Source of the DNA: Kocuria varians
GTDB taxonomy: Bacteria > Actinomycetota > Actinomycetes > Actinomycetales > Micrococcaceae
Reading direction: 5' to 3'
Assembly: GCF_006539885.1 (NCBI RefSeq)
Contig: NZ_BJNW01000002.1
Coordinates: 62,001 to 126,000, forward strand
DNA: 64,000 nt
Positions 42,201 through 50,134 of this stretch are shown here, piece after piece (the first letter of the stretch is position 1; each line of letters starts with the position of its first letter). Position numbers and translations under genes: made by a program. A model generated the notes under the pieces. That model searched no databases and was not told the origin of the DNA. It was given only the letters and a program-made list of their open reading frames with translations.

Positions 42201-42688
42201 AGCCACCGCCACCGCCGGAGGAGGACGAGCCACCGGCAGACATGTACGACGCGCCACTGACGCGGCAGCGCCCGACCTTCCGCCGCGAGGCACCCGCCCC
42301 GCAGCAAACCGACGACCGTTCCCGAGGCGGTCAGGGCCGATCCGGTGTAACGACCGCTTCCTCCGCGTCGCCAAGTACTCAGACCACCGAGACGCCCGGC
42401 GGTGCACCGGGCACATCTCCGGACGTGCGCCCCGGCACCGGCGGGAGTCGCCCCGGATGGCGCGAGCGGCACGCCGCAGCCATTGCGGCTGCCAGCGCCG
42501 CGAACGGCCAGTCCTCTGAGGCCCCCGGGAACAACTCGGGCCGGGGGAACGCTGCGGAGGACGAGAACTTCGTGCCCGGCGCGGACGACGAGTCCCTCGA
42601 GGACTCGTCCTTGTACGGCCGGGCCGCGATCGAACGGATCCTGGGCGGCATGCTGATCGACGAACGCGCCCACGACGCGCACCAGTGA
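39284..42688 (+). CDS. dnaX: DNA polymerase III subunits gamma/tau
   Basis: An 1,134-residue clamp-loader subunit. Walker A is GPRGCGKTTSARILARCLNC, the zinc module continues CGRCESC, and Walker B is IIDEAHM; the AAA+ and collar domains end near residue 385. A folded segment (about 587–663, ELELLRSSWPEIVSALAEI) lies between two long disordered stretches. The second (about 664–1090) is Pro/Ser/Asp/Gly-rich and unusually long. The C-terminal ~40 residues (SLYGRAAIERILGGMLIDE) are conserved. The start is GTG 39284 just after the SRP RNA. I see no slippery sequence for programmed frameshifting. Confidence 0.93.
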   Translation: MTTALYRRYRPETFQDVIGQEHVTEPLMTALRKNRVNHAYLFSGPRGCGKTTSARILARCLNCAEGPTATPCGRCESCRDLARDGAGSLDVIEMDAASHGGVDHARDLRERATFAPVRDRYKIFIIDEAHMVTREGFNALLKIVEEPPEHVKFIFATTEPSKVLTTIRSRTHHYPFRLVPPEPLMKYLEQLCREEGVATAPGVLSLVVRAGGGSVRDSLSVLDQLMAGSDENGISYDLAVALLGYTHAALLDDVVDAFAAGDAATVFASVDRVIQTGQDPRRFVEDLLERFRDLVVVNAVPDAADNILHGMPTDQINRLRNQSTQLGAAELSRSADIINEALNEMTGATSPQLHLELLCARILLPSADHTTRGITSRVDRLERRLSIPRGAGIRSGSGEATPSAPAADVEPTGVGSPVLRPTSPSETSRPAAAETSRPEPVADEPRRAPAAEEAITADAAADENTGASLPVAPDGSALDGSARNGSAQDRPGPQGTPAGRPAEETPDAQEPTDPQDESEEPEGSAHPAAGDPVPEGERGPQAEHPPADGVVDGAEDAVPASPAGQAAPHQTPEVPHEQSAPSDVTSGELELLRSSWPEIVSALAEIRRVAWAITVRGTPISYENDTLRIAFEGDGDILNFPRFEADVRNAIQTVVGLACGVEAVRPGDTQGRSGGGGQGGPTPGNGGRGPGRPSGGPPRQGRGPGNRGEASRQQDPAGQPDYFREPEGFGVNRRHGGPQESSAPQTTRTTPADEPPADDEPVTSWSVASIPQPGSPADEPRSSPAHEQEESGVADPEQRAESGEPGRVPSGIPEGIGAGTPSGADGSTGPVAPGETVDGRSPENATVPVEVGRPEDLGRSVDSTESVDTVSADARSSSGTDSTTRAATNAPSAPSASAARSGPSEQPPSARPAADGPARGQDGPARSGTAPNDDAPSGDAASSSRGGRGPGGSALQSAPAAPDRGPEYWSPDEPPPPPEEDEPPADMYDAPLTRQRPTFRREAPAPQQTDDRSRGGQGRSGVTTASSASPSTQTTETPGGAPGTSPDVRPGTGGSRPGWRERHAAAIAAASAANGQSSEAPGNNSGRGNAAEDENFVPGADDESLEDSSLYGRAAIERILGGMLIDERAHDAHQ

Positions 42689-42780
42689 CACGGTGCCCCG
42701 GCGGCACGGCCACACCGTGGACCCGGCGCCCGCTCGGCGGAAACCCTGGTGCCGCCGCAGACCATTGACGAAGGAGCACG

Positions 42781-43386
42781 GTGTACGAAGGACCGGTCCA
42801 AGACCTGATCGACGAGCTGGGCAGGCTGCCCGGCGTGGGCCCCAAGTCCGCCCAGCGCATCGCGTTCCACCTCCTGGACGCGGACAAGGACGAGGTCCAG
42901 CAGCTCGTGGACGCCATCACCACGGTGAAGACCTCCGTGTCCTTCTGCGTGGTCTGCGGCAACGTCACCGAGCAGGAGGAGTGCTCGATCTGCCGGGATG
43001 CCCGCCGGGACCGCAGCGTGCTCTGCGTGGTGGAGGAGTCCAAGGACGTCATGGCCATCGAGCGCACCCGCAGCTACCGGGGCCTCTACCACGTGCTCGG
43101 GGGCGCCATCTCGCCACTGCAGGGCGTGGGCCCCGACCAGCTGCGCATCCGCGAGCTGATGACCCGCCTCTCGGACGAGACCGTGCAGGAGATCGTCCTC
43201 GCCACGGACCCCAACCTGGAGGGCGAGGCCACGGCCACCTATCTCTCTCGCATGCTGAAGACCCTCGGCATCCGGGTCACCCGCCTCGCCTCCGGGCTGC
43301 CCGTGGGCGGTGACCTCGAGTACGCGGACGAGGTCACGCTCGGCCGCGCCTTCGAGGGCCGCACGGTGGTCTCCGAGGCCCGCTGA
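42781..43386 (+). CDS. recR: Recombination protein RecR
   Basis: A 201-residue protein of the RecFOR gap-repair pathway. HhH region [17 protein letters not shown], zinc finger [18 protein letters not shown], then a Toprim domain with [12 protein letters not shown] and [23 protein letters not shown] precedes GTG 42781. The dnaX stop is 93 bases upstream. No ybaB gene lies between dnaX and recR, unlike in many bacteria. Confidence 0.95.
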   Translation: MYEGPVQDLIDELGRLPGVGPKSAQRIAFHLLDADKDEVQQLVDAITTVKTSVSFCVVCGNVTEQEECSICRDARRDRSVLCVVEESKDVMAIERTRSYRGLYHVLGGAISPLQGVGPDQLRIRELMTRLSDETVQEIVLATDPNLEGEATATYLSRMLKTLGIRVTRLASGLPVGGDLEYADEVTLGRAFEGRTVVSEAR

Positions 43387-43548
43387 CACACGGCGGCGCG
43401 CCTGCGCGTCGGCCCCGGTCACGCGGCGCAGCCCTGTCCCACCCTGCTCGGCCCGGGATCGGTGCCACGGGTGCTGAGCCGATAGCATGGGCACAGATTC
43501 CCGTCACCGCCCGCCCGCCGGGCTGGTGTCCGCCCGCGAGAGGAATGC

Positions 43549-44835
43549 ATGAGCCTCATTGTCCAGAAGTACGGCGGCTCGTCCGTCGCCGACGCCGACG
43601 GGGTCCGCCGGGTCGCCCGGCGGGTCGCCGAGACCAGGAACGCCGGTCACAGCGTGGTCGTCGTGGTCTCCGCCATGGGGGACACCACGGACGACCTCCT
43701 GGACCTTGCCGGTGAGGTCGCCCGCAAGCCCCCGGCCCGGGAGCTGGACATGCTGCTGACCTCGGGTGAACGGATCTCCATGGCCCTGCTCGCCATGGCC
43801 ATCTCGGACCTCGGCGTCCCAGCACAGTCGTTCACCGGCTCCCAGGCCGGGATGATCACGGACGGCTCCCACGGAGCCGCGAAACTCGTGGAGGTCAGCC
43901 CCCGGCGGGTGCGCGAGGCGCTGGACAACGACAACGTGGCGATCATCGCCGGTTTCCAGGGCGTGCACCGCTCCACGAGCGACATCACCACCCTGGGACG
44001 GGGGGGTTCGGACACCACCGCCGTGGCGCTGGCCGCCGCCCTGGACGCGGACGTGTGCGAGATCTACTCGGACGTGGACGGTGTCTACACCGCAGACCCG
44101 CGGATCGTTCCCTCCGCCCAGAAGCTGGACCGGGTCTCCTCCGAGGAGATGCTGGAGCTGGCCGCCAACGGGGCGAAGATCCTGCACCTGCGCTGCGTCG
44201 AGTACGCCCGCCGCTTCGAGGTGCCGCTGCACGTCCGTTCGTCGTTCACCCACAACGAGGGCACCTGGGTCATCCCCAGCCCCCACGAGAACCTCACGCC
44301 GCAGAAGGAGATCCCCTTGGAACAGCCGCTGATCGCCGGTCTCGCCCATGATCGCAGCCAGGCCAAGATCACGATCGTGGGTGCCCCGGACCACCCCGGC
44401 ATCGCCTCCCGGATCTTCCGTCTGCTCGCGGACTCGGAGGTGTACGTGGACATGATCGTGCAGAACGTCTCCACGGGTGAGCACCCCCTGACGGATGTCT
44501 CCTTCACGCTGGACGAGTCCCAGGGCGCCCTGGCCATGAACCTGCTGCGCGCCGCGGAGGAGAAGATCGGCTACACCCGCCTGGACTACAACGACCAGGT
44601 GGGCAAGCTGTCCCTGGTGGGCGCGGGAATGAAGACCAACACGGGCGTGGCATTCACGTTCTTCCAGGCGCTCGCGGACGCGAACGTCAACGTGGACATG
44701 ATCTCCACGTCCGAGGTGCGCATCTCCATCGTCACCGCCGTGGAGAAGCTCGACGACGCCGTGCGCGCCGTCCACACGGCGTTCGGTCTGGACTCGGACG
44801 AGACCGCGACCGTCTATGGCGGCACCGGACGCTGA
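43549..44835 (+). CDS. lysC: Aspartate kinase
   Basis: A 428-residue enzyme making aspartyl phosphate, the first step to lysine, methionine and threonine. The kinase motif is [19 protein letters not shown], followed by [16 protein letters not shown]. Two ACT domains at the C-terminus ([18 protein letters not shown] and [20 protein letters not shown]) bind the feedback inhibitors. The asd gene, which often follows lysC, is replaced here by a MarR-type gene. GAGAGGAATGC leads to ATG 43549. Confidence 0.94.
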   Translation: MSLIVQKYGGSSVADADGVRRVARRVAETRNAGHSVVVVVSAMGDTTDDLLDLAGEVARKPPARELDMLLTSGERISMALLAMAISDLGVPAQSFTGSQAGMITDGSHGAAKLVEVSPRRVREALDNDNVAIIAGFQGVHRSTSDITTLGRGGSDTTAVALAAALDADVCEIYSDVDGVYTADPRIVPSAQKLDRVSSEEMLELAANGAKILHLRCVEYARRFEVPLHVRSSFTHNEGTWVIPSPHENLTPQKEIPLEQPLIAGLAHDRSQAKITIVGAPDHPGIASRIFRLLADSEVYVDMIVQNVSTGEHPLTDVSFTLDESQGALAMNLLRAAEEKIGYTRLDYNDQVGKLSLVGAGMKTNTGVAFTFFQALADANVNVDMISTSEVRISIVTAVEKLDDAVRAVHTAFGLDSDETATVYGGTGR

Positions 44836-44850
44836 CTCGGGGTTCTCTCC

Positions 44851-45360
44851 ATGCCCGCCGACGCATCCGATTCCGCTGACGCCGCTCCCGGCGCGGCGGA
44901 GGACATGGCCACGGATCCGCTCGCCCTGGCCAACCAGCTGTGCTTCTCGCTGTCCGTGGCCTCGCGGATGGTGGTGCAGAGCTACCGGCCCGTGCTCGAA
45001 CCCCTGGGCCTCACGCACCCGCAGTACCTGGTGATGCTCGCGCTGTGGGGATCGGCCCCGCGCACGGTCAAGGACCTCGGGGAGCAGCTGCGCCAGGATC
45101 CCGCCACGCTCTCCCCGCTGCTCAAGCGGCTCGAGGCGCGCGGCTACGTCACGCGGGGCCGCGACCCGCAGAACGAGCGCGCGCTGGCGGTCTCCCTCAC
45201 GCGGGGGGGTCTGGCCCTGCGGGAGCGCGCCCGGGAGGTCCCCCTGCGCATGATGGAACGTCTGCGCATCACCGAGAGCCAGGTGCACGCCCTCAACGAG
45301 CAGATGCACCGGTTGATCGGCAACGCCCAGGACCTCGGTCAGGACCACCCGCATGACTGA
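44851..45360 (+). CDS. MarR/OhrR-type regulator (probable organic-peroxide sensor)
   Basis: A 169-residue winged-helix protein. ANQLCFSLSVASRMVVQSYRP places a Cys (residue 31) exactly where OhrR proteins carry their reactive peroxide sensor. PQYLVMLALWG and LEARGYVTRGRDPQNERALAVSLT are also OhrR-like. A ~22-residue Ala/Asp-rich N-terminus is added. Oxidised OhrR leaves DNA and turns on peroxide defence. No ohr gene is next to it; instead a DNA-repair-like protein and a Rieske protein overlap downstream. Confidence 0.8.
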   Translation: MPADASDSADAAPGAAEDMATDPLALANQLCFSLSVASRMVVQSYRPVLEPLGLTHPQYLVMLALWGSAPRTVKDLGEQLRQDPATLSPLLKRLEARGYVTRGRDPQNERALAVSLTRGGLALRERAREVPLRMMERLRITESQVHALNEQMHRLIGNAQDLGQDHPHD

Positions 45361-46294
45361 CACGACGCCCAGCACGCCCACGGAGCACCTCACTCATATG
45401 CCACGTGAGGAATGGACCCGCCGCGCGCAGGCCCACGCCCAGCGGGTGGCCCCCTACACGCAACCCTTCCTGGAGCGCCGCTTCCGCGGGGAGACGCACC
45501 CGGTGGAGGACTTCCTCTTCACCTACTACACGCTCTCCCCCGGCCAGTTCACGCGCTGGCACCCGGGCCCCGGCGTGATCCTCCTGGACGCACCCGAGCG
45601 TGCGGAGTGGAAGTTCTACCGCCCCGCCACCCAGGCGGAGCTGGCGGCGGCGGGGGCACCTGCGGGAGCGGACGGCGTCGTCGTCGCGGCGCGGGCGTTC
45701 CTGGCGAAGCGCGGGACGGCGGTGCGGTTCACGCGCGAGCTGCTCGCCAACACGACCGCGAACCCGGCGACCTTCGACTGCTTCGGGCTGCACGAGTGGG
45801 CCATGGCCTACCGCGCCGAAGAGAACGGCGTGCGGCACGAGAGCGCCGGTCTGCGGCTGGGGGCGCAGGGCACGGACGAGGTGGTGGAGAGCCACCGGAT
45901 CCACTGCTCGCACTACGACGCGTTCCGCTTCTTCCAGCCCCAGGCCGTGGACCGCAACCAGCTGCGGCCCACCCGCGAGACCCAGCGGCGCATGGAGCAG
46001 CCGGGGTGCCTGCACGCGACCATGGACCTCTACAAGTGGGCGTACAAGCTGCTGCCCGCGGTGGACTCGGACCTGCTCGCTGACTGCTTCGAGCTCGCGT
46101 GGGACGTGCGGATCACGGACATGGAGGCCTCCCCCTACGACCTCGCGGACCACGGCTACGAGCCCGTGCGGATCGAGACCCCGGAGGGCAAGGCCGAGTA
46201 CGTGCGCCGGCAGCGCGGCTTCGCGGCACGCGCGGGTGAGCTGCGGCCCCGGCTGCTCGCCGCCACGGACAGGCTGCTGAAGCTCGGCGCGTGA
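45353..46294 (+). CDS. Conserved actinobacterial protein usually labelled 3-methyladenine DNA glycosylase
   Basis: A 313-residue protein. The blocks GETHPVEDFLFTYYTLSPGQFTRWHPGPGV, FDCFGLHEWAMAYR and QPGCLHATMDLYKWAYKL are highly conserved in a family that databases name 3-methyladenine DNA glycosylase. I see neither the AlkA/Tag helix-hairpin-helix nor the AAG fold, so the activity is uncertain. Conserved His, Cys and acidic residues could bind a metal. The ATG overlaps the OhrR-like gene by 8 bases, and its stop overlaps the Rieske gene by 4. Confidence 0.7.
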   Translation: MTDTTPSTPTEHLTHMPREEWTRRAQAHAQRVAPYTQPFLERRFRGETHPVEDFLFTYYTLSPGQFTRWHPGPGVILLDAPERAEWKFYRPATQAELAAAGAPAGADGVVVAARAFLAKRGTAVRFTRELLANTTANPATFDCFGLHEWAMAYRAEENGVRHESAGLRLGAQGTDEVVESHRIHCSHYDAFRFFQPQAVDRNQLRPTRETQRRMEQPGCLHATMDLYKWAYKLLPAVDSDLLADCFELAWDVRITDMEASPYDLADHGYEPVRIETPEGKAEYVRRQRGFAARAGELRPRLLAATDRLLKLGA

Positions 46295-46650
46295 GCTGGC
46301 ACCGGGTTCCCGACGACGCCGCCCTGGCCCGCGTGCTCGCGGACCCGCCCGCGGCGGTCCCGGTGCGCGTGGCCGGCCACGCGCTGATCCTCACGCGGGA
46401 CGAGCACGGCACGCTGCGCGCGCTGGAGAACGAGTGCCCGCACCAGGGTGCGACGATCTGCCGCGAGGCCGTGACGGGTCAGGACACCCTCGAGTGCCCC
46501 AACCACTTCTGGCTCTTCGATCTCGAGGGCACCTTCGAGGGCTCGCGCCTGGCCGTGGCGGCCGGCCGCACCGCCCCGCAGGACCCCGCCAAGGACCTCG
46601 CGACCCACGCGTGCCGGGTGGTGGACGGCGGCATCGAGGTCGAGCTCTGA
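46291..46650 (+). CDS. Rieske [2Fe-2S] protein
   Basis: A 119-residue stand-alone Rieske ferredoxin. The cluster ligands are CPH (Cys49, His51) and CPNH (Cys69, His72). CPNHFWLFD replaces the usual CPWHGWRFD. It could pass electrons to an oxygenase or serve as a redox partner of the protein encoded just upstream, whose stop codon it overlaps by 4 bases. The start is GTG 46291. Confidence 0.85.
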   Translation: MSWHRVPDDAALARVLADPPAAVPVRVAGHALILTRDEHGTLRALENECPHQGATICREAVTGQDTLECPNHFWLFDLEGTFEGSRLAVAAGRTAPQDPAKDLATHACRVVDGGIEVEL

Positions 46651-46755
46651 GCCACCGAGCCACCAACCCACCGCGTCAGTCGACGACCACGTACCGGTGC
46701 TCGCGACGCCGCACGGCCCGCACCCCGATGCATGCCCCCGCGCTTTTGCCGGACA

Positions 46756-46775
46756 GTAAGGTGTGCCTATCCTTG
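46756..46775 (+). promoter_or_regulatory. DtxR/IdeR-like iron box, siderophore uptake operon 2
   Basis: TAAGGTGTGCCTATCCTTG matches the DtxR consensus at 13 of 19 positions and ends 5 bases before the GTG of the first permease. The box must overlap the promoter or the ribosome-loading region, and the transcript may be leaderless. Confidence 0.6.
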
Positions 46776-46779
46776 CTGG

Positions 46780-47952
46780 GTGACTTCGCGCCCATCGGCC
46801 ACGGCCGACGTCCCCGCTGCCCCAGCACCGGTCCCACCGGCCACGAGCCCGCCCCGGGACGTCTCCGCCGAGGGTTCCTCCTCCGCGCACGAGGCGCCGC
46901 TGCCCGCCCGCCGGCGCCGCGGCGTCGTCGTCTGGCTGCCGCTCCTGCTCCTGGCCGTGATCGCGGGCCTCTCTCTGCTGAGCCTGCTCGTGGGCGGGCG
47001 CCTGAACACCCTGGCCGAGGGGTGGCAGCGGATCCCGGGCGCCTTCGTGTACGCCTTCGCGCACGACCGGCTGACCCCTGCACAGAGCGGCGACGACCTC
47101 GTGACCGTGATGGGGCTGCTGCGCCTGCCGCGCACCCTGGTGGCGCTGCTCGTGGGGGCCGCGCTCGGCATGGCCGGGACCGTGATCCAGGGCCACACCC
47201 GCAACCCGCTGACCGACCCCGGCATCCTGGGCATCAACGCCGGTGCCGCCGCCGCAGTGGTGCTCGCCATCGTGTGGGGCTGGGCCAGCACCCCCCTGGG
47301 CTACGTGTGGCCCGCGCTGATCGGCTGCGCGCTCGTGACCGCCGCCGTGTTCACCCTGTCCTCGACCGGCTCCACCGCGGCCAACCCCCTGAGCATCATC
47401 CTGGCGGGTGCGGCGCTGTCCGCGATCCTCATGGCCGTGGTCAACGCGCTCGTGCTCTCCGACCAGAACACCCTGGACCGCATGCGTCAGTGGGCCACCG
47501 GCTCGGTCTCCGGCGTGAACCTAGAGGTCGCCGCCGCCACCGCCCCGTTCGTCCTGGTGGGGACCGTGCTGGCCCTGGCCCAGGGCCCGGGGCTGAACCT
47601 GCTGGCCCTCGGTGAGTCCGTGGCCGAGTCGCTCGGCCTGGGCGTGACCCGTCAGCGCGTGCTGGGCCTGCTGGCCGTGGCCCTTCTGGGCGGCGCCGCC
47701 ACGGCCGCAGCCGGACCCGTCGCCTTCATCGGCCTCGCCGCCCCGCACATGGTGCGCGGCCTGCTGGGCCCCGACTACCGCCTGCTGATCCCCTTCTCCG
47801 CGCTGCTCGGTGCCGCACTGGCCCTCGGCGCGGACGTCCTCGGCCGGATCATCGGCCGCCCGGGCGAGCTGCAGATGGGCATCGTGATGGCGCTCGTGGG
47901 CGTGCCGTTCTTCGTGCTGCTCATCCGGCGGGGGAAGGTGACCTCCCTGTGA
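46780..47952 (+). CDS. FecCD-family iron-siderophore ABC transporter permease
   Basis: A 390-residue permease. A ~45-residue cytoplasmic tail precedes the first helix (VVVWLPLLLLAVIAGLSLLS). AGTVIQGHTRNPLTDPGILGINAGA and GPVAFIGLAAPHMVRGLLGPDY mark the family. The GTG start at 46780 lies directly behind a DtxR-like box. It is the first gene of the second importer operon and overlaps the next permease by 4 bases. Confidence 0.9.
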   Translation: MTSRPSATADVPAAPAPVPPATSPPRDVSAEGSSSAHEAPLPARRRRGVVVWLPLLLLAVIAGLSLLSLLVGGRLNTLAEGWQRIPGAFVYAFAHDRLTPAQSGDDLVTVMGLLRLPRTLVALLVGAALGMAGTVIQGHTRNPLTDPGILGINAGAAAAVVLAIVWGWASTPLGYVWPALIGCALVTAAVFTLSSTGSTAANPLSIILAGAALSAILMAVVNALVLSDQNTLDRMRQWATGSVSGVNLEVAAATAPFVLVGTVLALAQGPGLNLLALGESVAESLGLGVTRQRVLGLLAVALLGGAATAAAGPVAFIGLAAPHMVRGLLGPDYRLLIPFSALLGAALALGADVLGRIIGRPGELQMGIVMALVGVPFFVLLIRRGKVTSL

Positions 47953-49067
47953 CGCGCACAGAGACCGCACCCCGCACCCGGGTGCACACGACCGCCACGG
48001 ACCTCGGTCTGTCCGCCCTCCGCCTCGGCCCCTTCTCCGTGGTGTTCAGCCTGCGCCGGTTCTTCGTGGCGCTCTCGCTCGTGCTGCTGTGCGGACTGGC
48101 GTTCACGCTGGGCATCGGCATGGGTGACTACCAGCTGAGCGTCCCGGACGTGCTGCGCACGCTCTTCGGCGGCGGCAGCCGCATCGAGGAGACAGTGGTC
48201 TTCACATGGCGCATGAGCCGGGCCGTGATCGGCCTGCTCGTGGGCGGGGCTCTGGCCTTCGCCGGCGCCCTGACACAGTCCGTGGCCCGCAACCCGCTCG
48301 CGAGCCCGGACGTCCTCGGCATCACCAACGGCGCCTCGACCGCCGCCGTCTTCGTGATCACCGCCTCCGGCGGGACCGGGATCGTGGCCGCGGTCGCCGG
48401 CTTCGGCCAGGACACCCTGGGCGTCCCCCTGGTCTCCGTGATCGGCTCGACCCTCACCGCCGTGGCGGTGTGGTTCATCGCGGGCAAGGACCGCGACTCC
48501 ATGATCCGCCTGGTGCTGATCGGTGTGGGCGTCTCCATGTTCCTGGGCGCGATCTCCACGTGGTTGATGGCCACCACGAGCGTGGACCAGGCGGCCACCG
48601 CCAAGCTGTGGCTCACCGGCTCCCTCAACGGCCGCGGCTGGGAGCAGGCGTGGCCCGTGATGGCGTGCCTGCTCGTGGCGGTCGCGTTCGCCGGGTGGCT
48701 CTCCTTCCGCCTGGACGCCCTGGCGCTCGGCCCGGAGGTCGCCCAGGTCCTGGGCCACGGGATCCGCGCCGCACAGGCCGTGCAGCTGCTCACGGGCGTG
48801 GTGCTCGTGGCCGTGGCGGTCTCCGCCGCCGGGCCCGTGCCGTTCGTGGCCTTCGTGGCACCGCAGATCGCCCAGCGCCTGGCCGGCTCCGCGACCCCGC
48901 CGCTGCTGTGCTCCGCGCTCAGTGGTGCCCTGCTCGTCTCCGCGGCGGACCTGCTCGCCCGCACCATCCTGCCCTGGGAGCTGCCCGTGGGCATCGTCAC
49001 CGCGTTCTGCGGCGCTCCCGTTCTGATCTACCTGGTCGTGCAGACCAACCGAAAGGCCAGCGCATGA
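47949..49067 (+). CDS. FecCD-family iron-siderophore ABC transporter permease
   Basis: A 372-residue partner permease (FepG-like). AGALTQSVARNPLASPDVLGITNGAS and GPVPFVAFVAPQIAQRLAGSA are the family blocks. Both its start and its end overlap neighbouring genes by 4 bases (ATGA/GTGA type), so channel and ATPase are co-translated. Confidence 0.9.
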   Translation: MTRTETAPRTRVHTTATDLGLSALRLGPFSVVFSLRRFFVALSLVLLCGLAFTLGIGMGDYQLSVPDVLRTLFGGGSRIEETVVFTWRMSRAVIGLLVGGALAFAGALTQSVARNPLASPDVLGITNGASTAAVFVITASGGTGIVAAVAGFGQDTLGVPLVSVIGSTLTAVAVWFIAGKDRDSMIRLVLIGVGVSMFLGAISTWLMATTSVDQAATAKLWLTGSLNGRGWEQAWPVMACLLVAVAFAGWLSFRLDALALGPEVAQVLGHGIRAAQAVQLLTGVVLVAVAVSAAGPVPFVAFVAPQIAQRLAGSATPPLLCSALSGALLVSAADLLARTILPWELPVGIVTAFCGAPVLIYLVVQTNRKASA

Positions 49068-49840
49068 GCCCCGCCCGTCTCACCGCCCGCTCGCTGACCG
49101 TGGGCTACGGCCAGGAACCCGTGCTCTCCGACCTGGACCTGGACGTCCCGTCCGGTGCGGTGACGGCTCTGATCGGCCCCAACGGCTGCGGCAAGTCCAC
49201 CCTGCTGAAGTCCCTGTGCGGCCTGCTGCCCTACGAGGGCACGGTGGAGCTCGAGGGCAAGAACCTCGGCGGCATCCGCAGGACCGACCGCGCCCGGCGC
49301 CTGACCATGCTGCCGCAGGCGCCGGTGGCCCCGGAAGGGCTGACCGTTGCGGGACTCGTGGCGCGCGGCCGCCACCCCTACCAGTCGTGGATGAGCCGGT
49401 GGTCCGCCCAGGACGAGCAGGAGGTCCGCCGCGCGCTGCAGGCCACGGGGCTCTCGCACCTGGGCACCCGGCCCATCGCGGCCCTGTCCGGCGGGCAGCG
49501 CCAGCGCGTGTGGATCGCCATGGCGCTCGCTCAGGACACGCCCACGCTGCTGCTGGACGAGCCCACCACGTACCTGGACCTGGCCTACAGCATCGAGGTG
49601 CTGGGGCTGGTGCGCCGGCTGCAGACCGAGCGCGGCAAGACCGTGGTCATGGTGCTGCACGACCTCAACCTGGCCATCCGCTTCGCGGACCACCTGGTGG
49701 TGCTGGGCGACGGCGCCGTGGCGGCTCAGGGCTCCCCTGCGGAGGTCGTCTCCTCAGAGCTGCTGGACGACGTCTTCGGCCTGGACGCCATGGTCGTGCC
49801 GGACCCCGTCACCGACGGCCCACTGATCGTCCCGCGCTGA
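49064..49840 (+). CDS. Iron-siderophore ABC transporter ATP-binding protein
   Basis: A 258-residue ATPase (FepC-like). Walker A is GPNGCGKSTLLKSLCG, the signature LSGGQRQRVWIAMALAQ, Walker B LLLDEPTTYLDL, and the switch VLHDLNLAIRFADH. It closely resembles the ATPase of operon 1 (shared VARGRHPYQ and DEPTTYLD stretches), so the two systems are related. The matching binding protein is not directly fused to the operon but follows after ~295 bases with its own iron box. Confidence 0.92.
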   Translation: MSPARLTARSLTVGYGQEPVLSDLDLDVPSGAVTALIGPNGCGKSTLLKSLCGLLPYEGTVELEGKNLGGIRRTDRARRLTMLPQAPVAPEGLTVAGLVARGRHPYQSWMSRWSAQDEQEVRRALQATGLSHLGTRPIAALSGGQRQRVWIAMALAQDTPTLLLDEPTTYLDLAYSIEVLGLVRRLQTERGKTVVMVLHDLNLAIRFADHLVVLGDGAVAAQGSPAEVVSSELLDDVFGLDAMVVPDPVTDGPLIVPR

Positions 49841-49873
49841 CGCGCCCCGCAGAGCCACCGCAGTTCCGGCGCG

Positions 49874-49939
49874 GTGCCGGACCGCACCGCTGTGCCGGAC
49901 CGCACCGCTGTGCCGGACCGCACCGCTGTGCCGGACCGG
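49874..49939. repeat. 18-bp tandem repeat, 3.6 copies
   Basis: The unit GTGCCGGACCGCACCGCT is repeated without mismatch at 49874, 49892 and 49910, and a partial copy runs from 49928. It lies between the ATPase gene and the DtxR box of the binding-protein gene. The length is a multiple of three, but the array is outside any credible reading frame. Confidence 0.85.
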
Positions 49940-50046
49940 GCGCGGGGCCCGGGGCGGCACGCCGCTGCGCCGCCCGAGGCCGCCCGAGACCGCCCCGCCG
50001 TGAAATGCAGTGTCACGTTCCGCGTGTCCCCTGTCAGCAGAAGATT

Positions 50047-50065
50047 AGGTTAGCCTAAGCTGAGC
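50047..50065 (+). promoter_or_regulatory. DtxR/IdeR iron box of the enterobactin-type binding protein
   Basis: TTAGGTTAGCCTAAGCTGA matches the DtxR consensus TTAGGTTAGCCTAACCTAA at 16 of 19 positions, the best box in the window. It lies 70 bases before the GTG start of the binding-protein gene, giving this gene its own iron-controlled promoter. Confidence 0.85.
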
Positions 50066-50134
50066 ATCAGGCTTGTCGATTAGGCCCGCCGATTCGATTT
50101 GCAGGACCCAGTCCCCATCTCACGGAGGAAGCTC

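Noticed and set aside
43387-43548. Lysine riboswitch before lysC
   Set aside because: The 160-base leader lacks the conserved lysine-aptamer blocks and is too short.
49874-49939. CRISPR array
   Set aside because: The repeats are 18 bp and contiguous with no spacers, and no cas genes are present.
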